NCBI RefSeq assembly: GCF_031180885.1
Contig: NZ_JAPSLK010000008.1
Coordinates: 1-64,000, forward strand
Length of the DNA: 64,000 bases
Direction of reading: 5' to 3'
Origin: Saccharothrix sp.
GTDB taxonomy: Bacteria > Actinomycetota > Actinomycetes > Mycobacteriales > Pseudonocardiaceae
This document shows positions 8,621 to 17,016 of the stretch, in pieces; the stretch's first letter is position 1, and each line of letters starts with the position of its first letter. The position numbers were made by a program, and so were the translations under genes. The notes under the pieces were generated by a model. That model ran no database searches, was not told where the DNA came from, and saw only the letters and a program-made list of their open reading frames with translations.

Positions 8621-9725
8621 TCAGCGCGCCCACCGCACCCGCGACCAGCAACGCCGACACCACGCCACGCTTGAGCAGCAACAACCACACCACCGCGCCC
8701 GCGAGCACCGCGAACTGCCACGGCTGGTGCAGCGACAGGGCCAGCGGGAGGGTCGAGCCGCCGATCGCGCCGACCGCCGCCGAGCCCGCGCCGGTCAGGA
8801 ACGCCTGCGCCTTCCTGTTGTCCCGCAGGCGTTCCAGCTTCGGTCCACCGAAGACCACGAACAGGAACGACGGCGCGAACGCCACCACGCTCGCCAACAG
8901 CCCGCCGACCAGCCCGGCGGCGGCGTAGCCGACCACGGCGACGGTCTGCACCACCGGTCCGGGCGTGATCTGGCCCAGTGCCACCGCGTTGAGGAACTGC
9001 GCGTCGGTCATCCAGCCGTAGGTGTGGACGGCGTCGCGCTGCATCAGCGGGATGATCACGAACCCGCCGCCGTAGGACAGCGCACCGACCTTGGCCGCCA
9101 CCCAGGCGACGCCGAGCAGCCCGCCGCCGGTCGCGGGCAGCGCGAGCACCACCGGCCACGACCGCCGCGACGAGGGCGCGTGCACGGACACCTCGACCAG
9201 TCCGGCGATCAGCAGCACGAGCACCAGCCACGGCCCGGTCACCGCCGCCGCCACCGACCCGGCCACCAGGTAGGCGATCCACCGCAGCCGCGCGGCCCTG
9301 TCCACCACCCGCTTCCAACTACCGGGCACCAACCCCCACGCCGCGTGCAACGCCACCGCCGGCACCGCCGCGCCCGCACCGGCCGCCGCACCCGTGACCC
9401 AGGCGGGCGGGTTGTCCGCCAGGAACAACGCGGCCAACGCCAGGATCACGATCAGCCCCGGCACGATGAAGCAGAACCCGCCCACCAGCGCGCCGGCCGT
9501 GCCGCGCAGCTTCCACGCGCACAGGATCGCCAACTGGGTCGAGGCGGGGCCGGGCAGCAGGTTGGTGGCCGCGATGCCGTGCTCGAACTCGGCTTCGTCC
9601 AGCCACTTCCGCCGCGTCACGCACAGGTCGCGCAGCAGCGAGATGTGCGCGGGCGGCCCACCGAACCCGATGCACCCGATCCGCCCCCACTCGCGGGCGA
9701 TGGTGCCCAAGCCGACCTCGGTCAC
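8607..9725 (-). CDS. chrA: Chromate transporter ChrA
   Basis: 372 residues, two-domain (long-chain) CHR-type inner-membrane transporter that exports chromate. Each half opens with the family signature: WGRIGCIGFGGPPAHI near the N-terminus and KVGALSYGGGFVIIPL in the second half. NLLPGPASTQLA and GQITPGPVVQT are the paired conserved loops. About ten hydrophobic segments are visible. Starts at a GTG overlapping the stop of the ArsR-ArsC fusion (GTGA), so the regulator and the transporter form an operon. Confidence 0.88.
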   Translation of the reverse strand: MTEVGLGTIAREWGRIGCIGFGGPPAHISLLRDLCVTRRKWLDEAEFEHGIAATNLLPGPASTQLAILCAWKLRGTAGALVGGFCFIVPGLIVILALAALFLADNPPAWVTGAAAGAGAAVPAVALHAAWGLVPGSWKRVVDRAARLRWIAYLVAGSVAAAVTGPWLVLVLLIAGLVEVSVHAPSSRRSWPVVLALPATGGGLLGVAWVAAKVGALSYGGGFVIIPLMQRDAVHTYGWMTDAQFLNAVALGQITPGPVVQTVAVVGYAAAGLVGGLLASVVAFAPSFLFVVFGGPKLERLRDNRKAQAFLTGAGSAAVGAIGGSTLPLALSLHQPWQFAVLAGAVVWLLLLKRGVVSALLVAGAVGALISSL

Positions 9726-10375
9726 GCGGCGCTCGCGATCGCCGCGAGCCGGTCGACGCGCTCGGTGAGCTGCACCAAGACGTCCTCCAGGTCTTGTTCG
9801 GTGTGCGGGTCGGGGACCGACCAGTGCACCGCGCCGCCAAGCTCCTCATAGGCCTTGTCGCACACCGCGACCACGAGGTCGTCTTCCTCGACGACGTCCC
9901 GCACGTGCGCGGTGGTCTCCCGGTCCAGGCGCAGGCCGTGCCGGCGGGCGACGGCGAGCGCGCGCGGGTTGATCCCCGGCCCGGGGTGGGTGCCCGCGCT
10001 GGTGGCCGGGATGGTGCTGCGGGTGCGCCACACGGCGGCGGCCAGCGGCGAGCGGGCCCCGTTGCGGGTGCAGACGAACACCACCCGGGGCGCGGTGACC
10101 GACGGCGTGACGCGCAGGAGGTCCAGCGGGGCGGGCAGGAGCCGGACGTAGGCGCGCCGCCCGTCCGCGTGCGAGCGGGCGCGGTGCACCAGGCCGACGT
10201 CGCGCAGCACCTTCAGGTGGTGGGCGAGCAGGTTGGACGTGAGGTCGAAGGCGTGCGCCAACTCGCCGGGCGACCGGTCGCCCACGGCGAGCAGGTCCAC
10301 GATCCCCAGTCGCACCGGATCGGACAACGCGTGGTGCAGCGCGGCCCGCACCCGAAGGTTGGTGTCAACTTCCAT
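9722..10375 (-). CDS. ArsR-type HTH regulator fused to LMW-phosphatase arsenate reductase
   Basis: 217 residues from the ATG at 10375. Residues about 1-90 are an ArsR winged helix (recognition helix in LTSNLLAHHLKVLRDVGL). Residues about 97-215 are a low-molecular-weight phosphatase/ArsC domain with P-loop CTRNGARS and a VPDPH segment like the Asp loop. One polypeptide would therefore carry both the repressor and the thiol-dependent arsenate reductase. The next gene, chrA, overlaps its stop by 4 bp, tying an arsenic-type fusion to chromate efflux. No separate arsenite pump is adjacent. Confidence 0.85.
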   Translation of the reverse strand: MEVDTNLRVRAALHHALSDPVRLGIVDLLAVGDRSPGELAHAFDLTSNLLAHHLKVLRDVGLVHRARSHADGRRAYVRLLPAPLDLLRVTPSVTAPRVVFVCTRNGARSPLAAAVWRTRSTIPATSAGTHPGPGINPRALAVARRHGLRLDRETTAHVRDVVEEDDLVVAVCDKAYEELGGAVHWSVPDPHTEQDLEDVLVQLTERVDRLAAIASAA

Positions 10376-10455
10376 TGAGGCAATCCTCGCTGAGGTGCTT
10401 CGCTGACGCAACAGCCGCCACCGCACGCTCGTAAGTCGACGAAGCTCTGCCTAAA

Positions 10456-10476
10456 AACCTGCACGCCGTGCAGGTT
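10456..10476. promoter_or_regulatory. Perfect 9+3+9 palindrome between arsR-arsC and the P450
   Basis: AACCTGCAC, a 3-nt spacer, then GTGCAGGTT, lying 74 bp before the P450 start and 80 bp before the divergent ArsR-ArsC start. The symmetry and size suit a TetR or ArsR dimer. Which regulator binds it cannot be decided from sequence. Confidence 0.55.
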
Positions 10477-10549
10477 CGTCGGTACTGTGGGTTACCAACA
10501 CCCTGAGCAACGACCCGATCACGCACCGGGTCGGGAACAGGACTCGCGG

Positions 10550-11806
10550 ATGACCAGCCCCACCGTGTCCCGTGGACCCAGCCAGGACCGCCTGGCCCTG
10601 CGCCTGCCGCCCGAGTACACCGAACGCGCCCCCGGATGCCCGTTCGACCCGTCGACCCGGCTCACCGACATGGGCGCCCAAGGCCCCGTGCACCAGGTGA
10701 CCATGGGCGACGGCGACACCGCGTGGCTGGTCACCGGCCACGAGGAGGCCCGCGCCGTGCTGGCCGACCCCCGCTTCAGCTCCGACCGCTTCCGCAGCGA
10801 ACGCGTCCTGCGCAAACTGCCCGAGCCGCTGCGGTCGCGGATGACCGACCCGGCGGTCCGGGCGGGCAACTTCATCACCATGGACGCCCCCGAGCACACC
10901 CGCTACCGGCGGCTGCTCACCGGCCAGTTCACCGTGCGGCGGATGCGCCGACTCACCCCGCGCATCCAGGAGATCGTCACCGAGCACCTGGACGCCATGC
11001 TCGCGTCCGGCAAGCGCGCGGACCTGGTGCAGGCGTTCGCCCTTCCGGTGCCGTCCCTGGTGATCTGCGAACTGCTCGGGGTCGCCTACGAGGACCGGGC
11101 GCAGTTCCAGGAGCGCTCGGGGACCCTGCTGAGCCTCAACGCCCCGCCGGAGAAGGTCGTGCAGGCGTCGGACGAACTGCGTGCCTTCATGCGGGGGTTG
11201 GTGCAGTCGAAGCGCGCCGAGCCGACCGACGACCTGTTGTCCGGCTTGATCACCTCCGCGCCGGACCTGACCGACGACGAACTGGTGGGCATTTCCCTGC
11301 TGTTGCTCATCGCCGGCCACGAGACGACCGCGAACATGCTGGCGCTGGGCACTTTCGCCCTGCTGGAGCACCCGGAGGAGCTGGAGAAGCTTCGCAACGA
11401 CCCGTCCCTGATCGACGGCGCGGTGGAGGAACTGCTGCGCTACCTCGCGATCGTCCACCTCGGTCCGGTGCGGACGACGCTGGAGGAGGCCGAGATCGCC
11501 GGGGTGCGGGTGCCGGCCGACGAGACGGTGATCATCAACGTGCCGGTGGCCAACCGCGACCCGCGCGTGTACGGGGATCGCGTCCAGTTGGACGTGGGCC
11601 GGGGGCGGGTGTCCCACCTGGCGTTCGGGCACGGCATCCACCAGTGCCTGGGGCAGCAGTTGGCGCGGGTCGAGATGGCGGTCGGGTTCACCGAACTGCT
11701 GCGCCGACTCCCCGGGCTGCGCCTGGACCTGCCGGCATCGGAGGTGCCGCTGCGGTCGGACATGCTGGTGTTCGGCGTGCACAGCCTTCCGGTCGCCTGG
11801 GACTAG
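10550..11806 (+). CDS. Cytochrome P450
   Basis: 418 residues from the ATG at 10550. Soluble bacterial class-I-type P450: I-helix AGHETT (oxygen activation), K-helix ExxR in EELLR, and heme-thiolate loop FGHGIHQCLGQQLAR with the ligand Cys. No signal or membrane anchor. Resembles CYP107-like monooxygenases that hydroxylate natural products or xenobiotics; no ferredoxin or ferredoxin reductase gene is adjacent. A strong palindrome lies upstream, and the convergent TetR gene overlaps the stop by 4 bp and may control it. Confidence 0.9.
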   Translation: MTSPTVSRGPSQDRLALRLPPEYTERAPGCPFDPSTRLTDMGAQGPVHQVTMGDGDTAWLVTGHEEARAVLADPRFSSDRFRSERVLRKLPEPLRSRMTDPAVRAGNFITMDAPEHTRYRRLLTGQFTVRRMRRLTPRIQEIVTEHLDAMLASGKRADLVQAFALPVPSLVICELLGVAYEDRAQFQERSGTLLSLNAPPEKVVQASDELRAFMRGLVQSKRAEPTDDLLSGLITSAPDLTDDELVGISLLLLIAGHETTANMLALGTFALLEHPEELEKLRNDPSLIDGAVEELLRYLAIVHLGPVRTTLEEAEIAGVRVPADETVIINVPVANRDPRVYGDRVQLDVGRGRVSHLAFGHGIHQCLGQQLARVEMAVGFTELLRRLPGLRLDLPASEVPLRSDMLVFGVHSLPVAWD

Positions 11807-12393
11807 CGGCGGAAACCGGCGGCCAACTGGTCGATCATGGTGTTCACCAGGTCGACCAGCGGCCGCTGGTCCCCCGTGTCCAACCACTGGGTGACGACCA
11901 CGCGCACCGACGCCATCACGGTGGCCGCGAACATCATCGGGTAGAGGTCGACGGCCGGGTCCACCCCGACCCGCTCCCCCACCACGCCCGCCAACGCCCG
12001 TTCCTGCGCGTGGAACGCCGCGAGTTGGGCGGGCAGCAGCGTCGGAGTCCGCCTGAGCAGCCGCAACTGCTCCAGCTTCGCCCGGTCCACGTGCTCGGGG
12101 AGGATGTCGACCAGCGCCCGCCGCAACGCCTCCAGGACCGGTTCCTCCTCCGGGCGGTCGGCGAAGGCGCGCACGAAGGCCTCGGCGGTGGCGACGTCGC
12201 CGGCCACCACCGCTTCCTCCTTCGACGAGAAGTAGTTGAAGAACGTGCGCAGCGAGACCCCGGCCTCGTGGGCCACCTGCTCGACGGTCACACCGTCGAC
12301 GCCGCGCTCCAGGCACAGGCGGAGCGCGGCGTCGGCGAGGGCGGTGCGGGTGGCCAGCTTCTTGCGTTCCCGCAGTCCAGCAGGTCGGGTCAT
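11803..12393 (-). CDS. TetR-family transcriptional regulator
   Basis: 196 residues. N-terminal HTH about 10-60 with VTVEQVAHEAGVSLRTFFNYFSSKEE, the typical TetR recognition helix and FNYF turn. The C-terminal ligand domain (about 70-196) is helical and ends TMIDQLAAGFRR. It lies tail to tail with the P450 and head to head with nothing. Candidate targets are the P450 palindrome and the MFS locus downstream, where the remnant carries a closely similar HTH. Confidence 0.88.
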   Translation of the reverse strand: MTRPAGLRERKKLATRTALADAALRLCLERGVDGVTVEQVAHEAGVSLRTFFNYFSSKEEAVVAGDVATAEAFVRAFADRPEEEPVLEALRRALVDILPEHVDRAKLEQLRLLRRTPTLLPAQLAAFHAQERALAGVVGERVGVDPAVDLYPMMFAATVMASVRVVVTQWLDTGDQRPLVDLVNTMIDQLAAGFRR

Positions 12394-12428
12394 GGCGCAT
12401 AACTTAGACCGCTGGTCAACGAGGTGCG

Positions 12429-12554
12429 GGGTCGGTGCGCGCCGGGTCGGTCGCGCACCGGGTCGGTCGCGCGCCGGGTCGGTCGCGCGCCGGGTCGGTC
12501 GCGCGCCGGGTCGCTGCGTGCCGGGTCGGTCGCGCGCCGGGGTCAGTGCGTGCC
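12429..12554. repeat. 16-bp tandem repeat, eight units
   Basis: Eight head-to-tail units of 15-16 bp with consensus GGGTCGGTCGCGCGCC; three central units are identical and the outer ones diverge. The last, most diverged unit overlaps the end of the MFS remnant (its stop is at 12543-12545), so the array probably grew from the 3' end of that gene. It fills the gap between the TetR gene and the MFS remnant. Confidence 0.85.
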
Positions 12555-13848
12555 GGCCATCTCCGCGGCGAGGCGTTCGTCGCCGCTCTGGGTCTTGAGC
12601 GGCTTCTCCTTGATGAACAGGACCGCCACCAGGGCCAGCACGGCGATGGGCGCCCGATCAGAAACAGCTCGGCGGTGGCCGTCGCGCAGATGTCCTGGAT
12701 GATCACCAGGGCCTCGCGGGGCAGCTTGGACAGGTCCGGGACCTCGTTCGAGCCGCCGGCCGGGGGGCCGAACTTCTCGGCGGACAGGCGGTCACCCGGT
12801 TGGCCAGCACCGCGCCCAGCACGCTCACGCCGATCGCGCCGCCCAGGGAGCGGAAGAACGTCAGCGTGGACGTGGTCGCGCCCAGGTCCTTGGCCGGCAC
12901 GTCGTTCTGGGCCACCAGGACCAGGTTCTGCATCAGCACGCCGACGCCGACGCCCAGCACGGCCATGTGCACCGACACCATGAACACGCTGGTCCGGGCG
13001 TCGACGGTGGCCAGCAGCAGCATCCCGCCGACCATCACGACCCCGCCCGCGACCAGGAACACCTTCCAGCGCCCCCACTTGGTGATCAGACCGCCGGCCA
13101 CGGCCGAGGACACCAGCAGGCCCAAGATCAGCGGCAGGCTCATCAGGCCCGCCTGGGTCGGCGTCTTGCCCAGGCCGACCTGGAAGTACTGCGACAGGAA
13201 CACCGTGCCGCCGAACATCGCGACCCCCACCAGCGCGCTGGCCAGGGTGGTCAGCGACACCGTCCGGTTGGCGAAGATCGACAGCGGCACGATCGGGTCC
13301 GCCGCCCGCGACTCCACCCACACCGCCAGCGCCAGCAGCACCAGGCCGCCGACGACCATCAGCGCGGACCAGCCGGACAGCCACTCGAACTGGTTGCCCG
13401 CCAGCGTCGTCCACACCAGCAGCGTCGACACCCCGGACACGATCAGCGCCGCGCCCAACCAGTCGATCTCGACCTCCTGGCGGACCACCGGCAGGCGCAG
13501 GGTGCGCTGGAGCAGGAAGATCGACGCCAGGGTGAACGGCACGCCGATGAAGAAGCACCAGCGCCAGCCCAGCCACGACGTGTCGACCATGACACCGCCG
13601 ATCAGCCGCCCGGCGACCGTGCCGACCCCGAACACCGCGCCGAACAGGCCCGCGTACTCGCCCATGTCGCGCGGCGGGATCCCGAAGTAGTTGAAGAACG
13701 TCCGCGCCGAGACGTCCGCCGCGGCACTGATGTCTTCGACCGTCACGTGGTCGAGGCCTCGCTCGGCGGCGAGCGTGACGGCGGCCCGTGAGAGCGCGTC
13801 CCGGGTCAACCGCTTCTTGCGGTCGCGCAGGCAGGGTTCGCTCTTCAC
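12543..13848 (-). pseudogene. TetR HTH fused to a 5'-truncated DHA2 MFS exporter, frameshifted
   Basis: The first about 52 codons encode a TetR HTH ([19 protein letters not shown]) and run in frame, near position 13683, into [19 protein letters not shown]. That is the loop and helix around TM4-5 of an EmrB/QacA-type drug exporter. TM1-3 of the transporter and the whole TetR ligand domain are absent, as if one deletion joined an adjacent tetR and MFS pair. Two frameshifts follow: loss of one copy of a GACC doublet near 12790 and of one G near 12650. Correcting both restores a normal C-terminus ending MAGTH at 12543. Non-functional as a transporter. Confidence 0.85.
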
Positions 13849-13878
13849 TCGAACAGCGCACGAAGGAAGCTGCACAGA

Positions 13879-13892
13879 CTGCAACTTTGCAG
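13879..13892. promoter_or_regulatory. Palindrome CTGCAA-N2-TTGCAG upstream of the TetR/MFS chimera
   Basis: A 6+2+6 inverted repeat 31 bp upstream of the chimera's GTG start, a usual place for the self-operator of a TetR regulator of an MFS pump. Probably the relic operator of the lost tetR gene. Confidence 0.45.
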
Positions 13893-13935
13893 CATGTGCA
13901 CCTTTGTGATCCTCGCGACTAGGGCAGTCGCGCAC

Positions 13936-14778
13936 TCACTGCCGGGCCGGCAGCGTGTCGATCTCGGGATCGCCGGTCGGGGCCGTGTGCTGCGTGGGTG
14001 CGCCGGCCTCCAGGAGCAGGGCGACCGTGGCCGGGTAGTCGCCGTCGTCCGTGCGGTTGTTCAGCGAGCCCCAGATCGCGCAGTCCAGTGGGGTCGGGCC
14101 GTCCTCGTCGAACGCCTTGTCCGCCAGGTCCGCGCCGCGCGCCACCAGCAGGCGGACCGTGTCCACGCGGCCGTTCATGGCGGCCTGGTCGAGCGGGGTG
14201 AAGTTGCTCCAGCCGCGGGTGTCGACGGGGAGACCGGCGTCCAACAACGCTTCCACCACCGAAACCCGGCCCAGGCCGGCGAACTGGCCGAGGATCCAGC
14301 CGTAGTCGTCGCCCTCGGGCAGGCCCAGCGCGGGCGGGCGGGCGCGGGGCAGGGTGGTGGACTCGCCGCGGGCCACGGCGAGCACGGCGCGGTCGACGTC
14401 GTCCAGGTCGGCGGTGGCGCCGTGGGAGCGCAGCAGCTCGTACGCCTCCAGGTGACCGCACCGGGCGGCCAGGGCCAGCGGGCGGCGGCCCACGTCCCAG
14501 CGGTCCCACGGGAGGTTCACGTCGGCGCCGGCGTCGAGCAGCATGGTCAGGATCCGGGTGCCCCGGCCGCGCACGACGGCGTGGTGCAGGCAGCGGCACT
14601 CGTCGACGTCGACGCCCCGGTCCAGGAACCACCGCAGCCCCACCGCGTCCTCGAAGTCCAGCTTGTGGTTGACCATGCGCTCGAACCCGGGCCGGTGGTG
14701 CTCCTCCAGCAAGGCCGTGCCGGCGCTCTCGCAGGCGTGGTAGAAGGCGTCCTCGTCGGACAGGTGCGACGTCCCCAT
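13936..14778 (-). CDS. Ankyrin-repeat protein
   Basis: 280 residues from the ATG at 14778. At least four ankyrin units are visible, with the family pattern TPLxxAA...LL..GAD: CLHHAVVRG...LLDAGADVN; PLALAARCGHLEAYELL; TPLDQAAMNGRVDTVRLLVARGAD; TPLDCAIWG...LLLEAGAP. No signal or membrane segment, so a cytoplasmic protein-protein adaptor is likely. The partner is unknown and no adjacent gene suggests one. Ends 73 bp before the decayed TetR/MFS gene. Confidence 0.85.
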   Translation of the reverse strand: MGTSHLSDEDAFYHACESAGTALLEEHHRPGFERMVNHKLDFEDAVGLRWFLDRGVDVDECRCLHHAVVRGRGTRILTMLLDAGADVNLPWDRWDVGRRPLALAARCGHLEAYELLRSHGATADLDDVDRAVLAVARGESTTLPRARPPALGLPEGDDYGWILGQFAGLGRVSVVEALLDAGLPVDTRGWSNFTPLDQAAMNGRVDTVRLLVARGADLADKAFDEDGPTPLDCAIWGSLNNRTDDGDYPATVALLLEAGAPTQHTAPTGDPEIDTLPARQ

Positions 14779-14890
14779 TCGCCCGATCGTAGGCCACCCG
14801 ACCGTGTGACTGTCCACTTGAAACACAGCCGTCGCACGGGAACGCTAGGGTGCCGCCAGGCAGGGCAAGATCGACCAGCGAAGGAGGACG

Positions 14891-15163
14891 ATGCTCCGCA
14901 GCACGCGCCTGTTCGGACCGAAACGCCGGGTGACCTTCTCGCTGCCGGCGGACGTCCCCGACGGCCCGGTCAGCGTCGTGGGGTCGTTCAACGACTGGAC
15001 ACCGGGCATCCACGAGCTCGTCCCGCGCCGCGACGGGACGCGCACGGTGACCGTGATCCTGCCGCCGGGCACGCACCGCTTCCGCTACCTCGGCCCGGAC
15101 GGCTACTGGTTCGACGACGACCACGCCCAGCGGCTCGACGGCGACAGCGCCATCACGATCTAA
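14891..15163 (+). CDS. Stand-alone CBM48/isoamylase early-set domain protein
   Basis: 90 residues with a strong ribosome binding site (GGAGG, 5-nt spacing). The whole protein is one glycogen-binding beta-sandwich: VSVVGSFNDWTPGIHELVPR and LPPGTHRFRYLGPDGYWFDDD, as in the AMPK-beta/CBM48 domains of glycogen branching and debranching enzymes. With no catalytic partner fused or adjacent, it probably binds alpha-glucan in the cytoplasm or acts as an adaptor. Such single-domain proteins are recurrent in actinomycetes. Confidence 0.85.
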   Translation: MLRSTRLFGPKRRVTFSLPADVPDGPVSVVGSFNDWTPGIHELVPRRDGTRTVTVILPPGTHRFRYLGPDGYWFDDDHAQRLDGDSAITI

Positions 15164-15218
15164 CCCGGCTCGGCGGCGGAACGCGCGACACGGACGGTTG
15201 ACCCGGCTGTTCGCCGGC

Positions 15219-15941
15219 TCAACGGGCGAGCGCTCGTCCGGGCATCCCGAGCAGGTCGGCCACCGACCGCAGCTCCGCCTCGAACAGCTCCCCCGCCCGG
15301 TCGCCCAGGAACCGCAACTGCCCCATGACCTCCATGCAGATCACCCCGTACAGCCGCACCCAGCAGCGCAGGAACAGGGCGATCGCGGCGTCCGGCACCG
15401 GCAGCTCCACCCGCCGCCGGAACTCCGCGATCGTCTCGGGCAGCAGCGCGGCGGAGCCCTCCGGCAACGGCTCCCCGCGCTCCCCGAGGAACCGCGCGAC
15501 CAGCTCGGCGAACACCTTGCCGAACCGGTAGCGCGCGTCGGACAACCGCGGCTTGGCGGCCTCGGCGGTGGCCGGCGTGACCATCGTCAGCTGGAACTCG
15601 AACGCGTGGTCCAACGCCCACGCCCGCAGCGCCCGGCCGGCCAGCACGATGCGCCGCGCGGTCTCCTCGCCGTCCGCCTGCTCCACCACCGCGTCGAGCA
15701 TGGCGGTCATCTCGTCCAGCACGTCGAGCACGATCGCGTCGGTGAGGTCTTCGAGGCTGCGGACGTGCCGGTACATCGCCGGGCTGCTCATCCCCAGGTC
15801 CCGCGCCACCGCCCGGATGGTCAGTCCCTCGACGCCGTCGACGGCGACCCGCCGCCGCGCCGCGAGCACGATGTCCCTGGTCACGCCACGGCAACGCGAA
15901 TTGTTGTCGCGTCTGTGGTTCGGGACGCCGTACTTCGACAC
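15219..15941 (-). CDS. TetR-family transcriptional regulator
   Basis: 240 residues if the ATG at 15941 is used; a GTG at 15884 would remove 19 residues of low conservation, and neither has a clear ribosome binding site. HTH: VEGLTIRAVARDLGMSSPAMYRHVRSLEDL. The C-terminal half (about 85-225), with GRALRAWALDHAFEFQL and a WVRLYGVICMEVMG helix, matches the actinobacterial TetR_C type found in regulators of small-molecule responses. Target unknown; the next genes are an HxlR regulator upstream on the same strand and a CBM48 protein beyond its 3' end. Confidence 0.83.
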   Translation of the reverse strand: MSKYGVPNHRRDNNSRCRGVTRDIVLAARRRVAVDGVEGLTIRAVARDLGMSSPAMYRHVRSLEDLTDAIVLDVLDEMTAMLDAVVEQADGEETARRIVLAGRALRAWALDHAFEFQLTMVTPATAEAAKPRLSDARYRFGKVFAELVARFLGERGEPLPEGSAALLPETIAEFRRRVELPVPDAAIALFLRCWVRLYGVICMEVMGQLRFLGDRAGELFEAELRSVADLLGMPGRALAR

Positions 15942-15965
15942 ACCGCAACCAAAACACCGTTTCGA

Positions 15966-16289
15966 TCAGTCGTCAAACGCGGCCACCTCGTCGCCGTGGT
16001 CCAGACCCCACCGCCCCATCGCGTCGATCGGGCCGAGCAGGCTCTCGCCCAGCGGGGTCAGCGAGTACTCCACGCGGTCCGTGCCGACCTCCCGGGCGAC
16101 CAGCCCGTAGCCCTCCAACCGGCGCAACGACTCGGTGAGCACCTTCGGCCGGATGCCGCCGATCATCCGGCGCAGGTCGGCGGGCCGGCGCGCCCCGTCG
16201 CGCAGCGCGAACACCACCACCGGGTTCCACGTGTTGGCCATCAGGTCGAAGGCCACGCGGGCCTGGCAGTCGGCGAGGAAGCGGGTCAT
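15966..16289 (-). CDS. HxlR-family winged-helix regulator
   Basis: 107 residues from the ATG at 16289 (GGGGGG just upstream; a tandem ATG at 16292 is equally close). HxlR fold: CQARVAFDLMANTWNPVVVFAL, then the recognition helix RRMIGGIRPKVLTESLRRLEGYGLV and wing ...VEYSLTPLGESLL. The N-terminal Cys of the redox or aldehyde-sensing HxlR group is present in ADCQ. Transcribed divergently from the dinucleotide-binding oxidoreductase gene across an 81-bp gap, which marks that gene as its probable target. Confidence 0.87.
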   Translation of the reverse strand: MTRFLADCQARVAFDLMANTWNPVVVFALRDGARRPADLRRMIGGIRPKVLTESLRRLEGYGLVAREVGTDRVEYSLTPLGESLLGPIDAMGRWGLDHGDEVAAFDD

Positions 16290-16326
16290 CATCCCCCCTT
16301 GCGCGGACACCGTTCGGTGCCCGTCG

Positions 16327-16354
16327 GGCTTTCTAGCGTTTCCAACAGGAAGCC
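16327..16354. promoter_or_regulatory. Imperfect inverted repeat in the HxlR/oxidoreductase divergent region
   Basis: GGCTTTC and GGAAGCC (16348-16354) face each other with one mismatch in the 81-bp divergent promoter region. It is a plausible HxlR operator, overlapping where the promoter of the rightward gene should lie. Confidence 0.35.
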
Positions 16355-16370
16355 TAGGCGGGAGGAACGG

Positions 16371-16979
16371 ATGAAGATCGGCGTGCTGGGGACCGGCGGG
16401 ATGGCGCGGGCCCTGGGCGGCAAGTGGGCGGCGCGCGGGCACGACGTGCTGGTCGGCGGGCGGTCGGCTGAGCGCGCGGCGGCATTGGCGTCGCGCATCA
16501 TGGCGCGGGCCGGGTCGGTGCGCGAGGCCGTGGCGTTCGGGGACGCCCTGCTGGTGGCGGTGCCCGCGTCGGCGGCGGTCGAGGCGGTGGGCGACGCGCG
16601 CGGCAAGGTCGTCGTCGACTGCACGAACTCGATCGAGGACGGGTTCCTGCTGGGCCCGTCCGGGGCGGCGCGGCTGGCGGAGGCGTCAGGCGGGGACGTG
16701 GTGAAGGCGTTCAACCTGTGCCACGTCAGCGTGTGGGGCGAGCCGTCGCCGGTGTACGAGGGGCGGCCGTTGGGCGTGCCGGTGTGCGGTGATTCGCCGC
16801 GGGCGCTGGACGTCGTGCGGGAGTTGGTGCGCGACGCGGGGTGCGTGCCGGTGGACGGCGGCGGGCTGGCGCGGGCCGCGTTGCTGGAGGCCACGGCGGC
16901 GTTCGCGATCGGCGTGTGGGTCGGTGGCGGGGAGGACGTGCGGGCCATGTTCCCGGCGCTGGAGGCTGCGCTAGGGTGA
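16371..16979 (+). CDS. NADPH-dependent F420 reductase-like dinucleotide-binding protein
   Basis: 202 residues with an excellent ribosome binding site (GGGAGGAACGG). N-terminal Rossmann motif GVLGTGGMARALGGKWAARG, then VLVGGRS, the Arg/Ser NADP-preferring turn. Matches the F420-dependent NADP reductase family (pfam03807-like): LVAVPASAA and VVDCTNS are typical. May move hydride between NADP and F420 or act on an unknown substrate. Divergent HxlR gene is the likely regulator; the pip gene follows on the same strand after 37 bp. Confidence 0.82.
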   Translation: MKIGVLGTGGMARALGGKWAARGHDVLVGGRSAERAAALASRIMARAGSVREAVAFGDALLVAVPASAAVEAVGDARGKVVVDCTNSIEDGFLLGPSGAARLAEASGGDVVKAFNLCHVSVWGEPSPVYEGRPLGVPVCGDSPRALDVVRELVRDAGCVPVDGGGLARAALLEATAAFAIGVWVGGGEDVRAMFPALEAALG

Positions 16980-17016
16980 TGTAACAGCACTGTTGTATCT
17001 GCGGAGGGGGTTGGCG

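Noticed and set aside
12400-12600. CRISPR-like array at the 16-bp repeats
   Set aside because: Units are contiguous with no unique spacers, so this is a simple tandem repeat.
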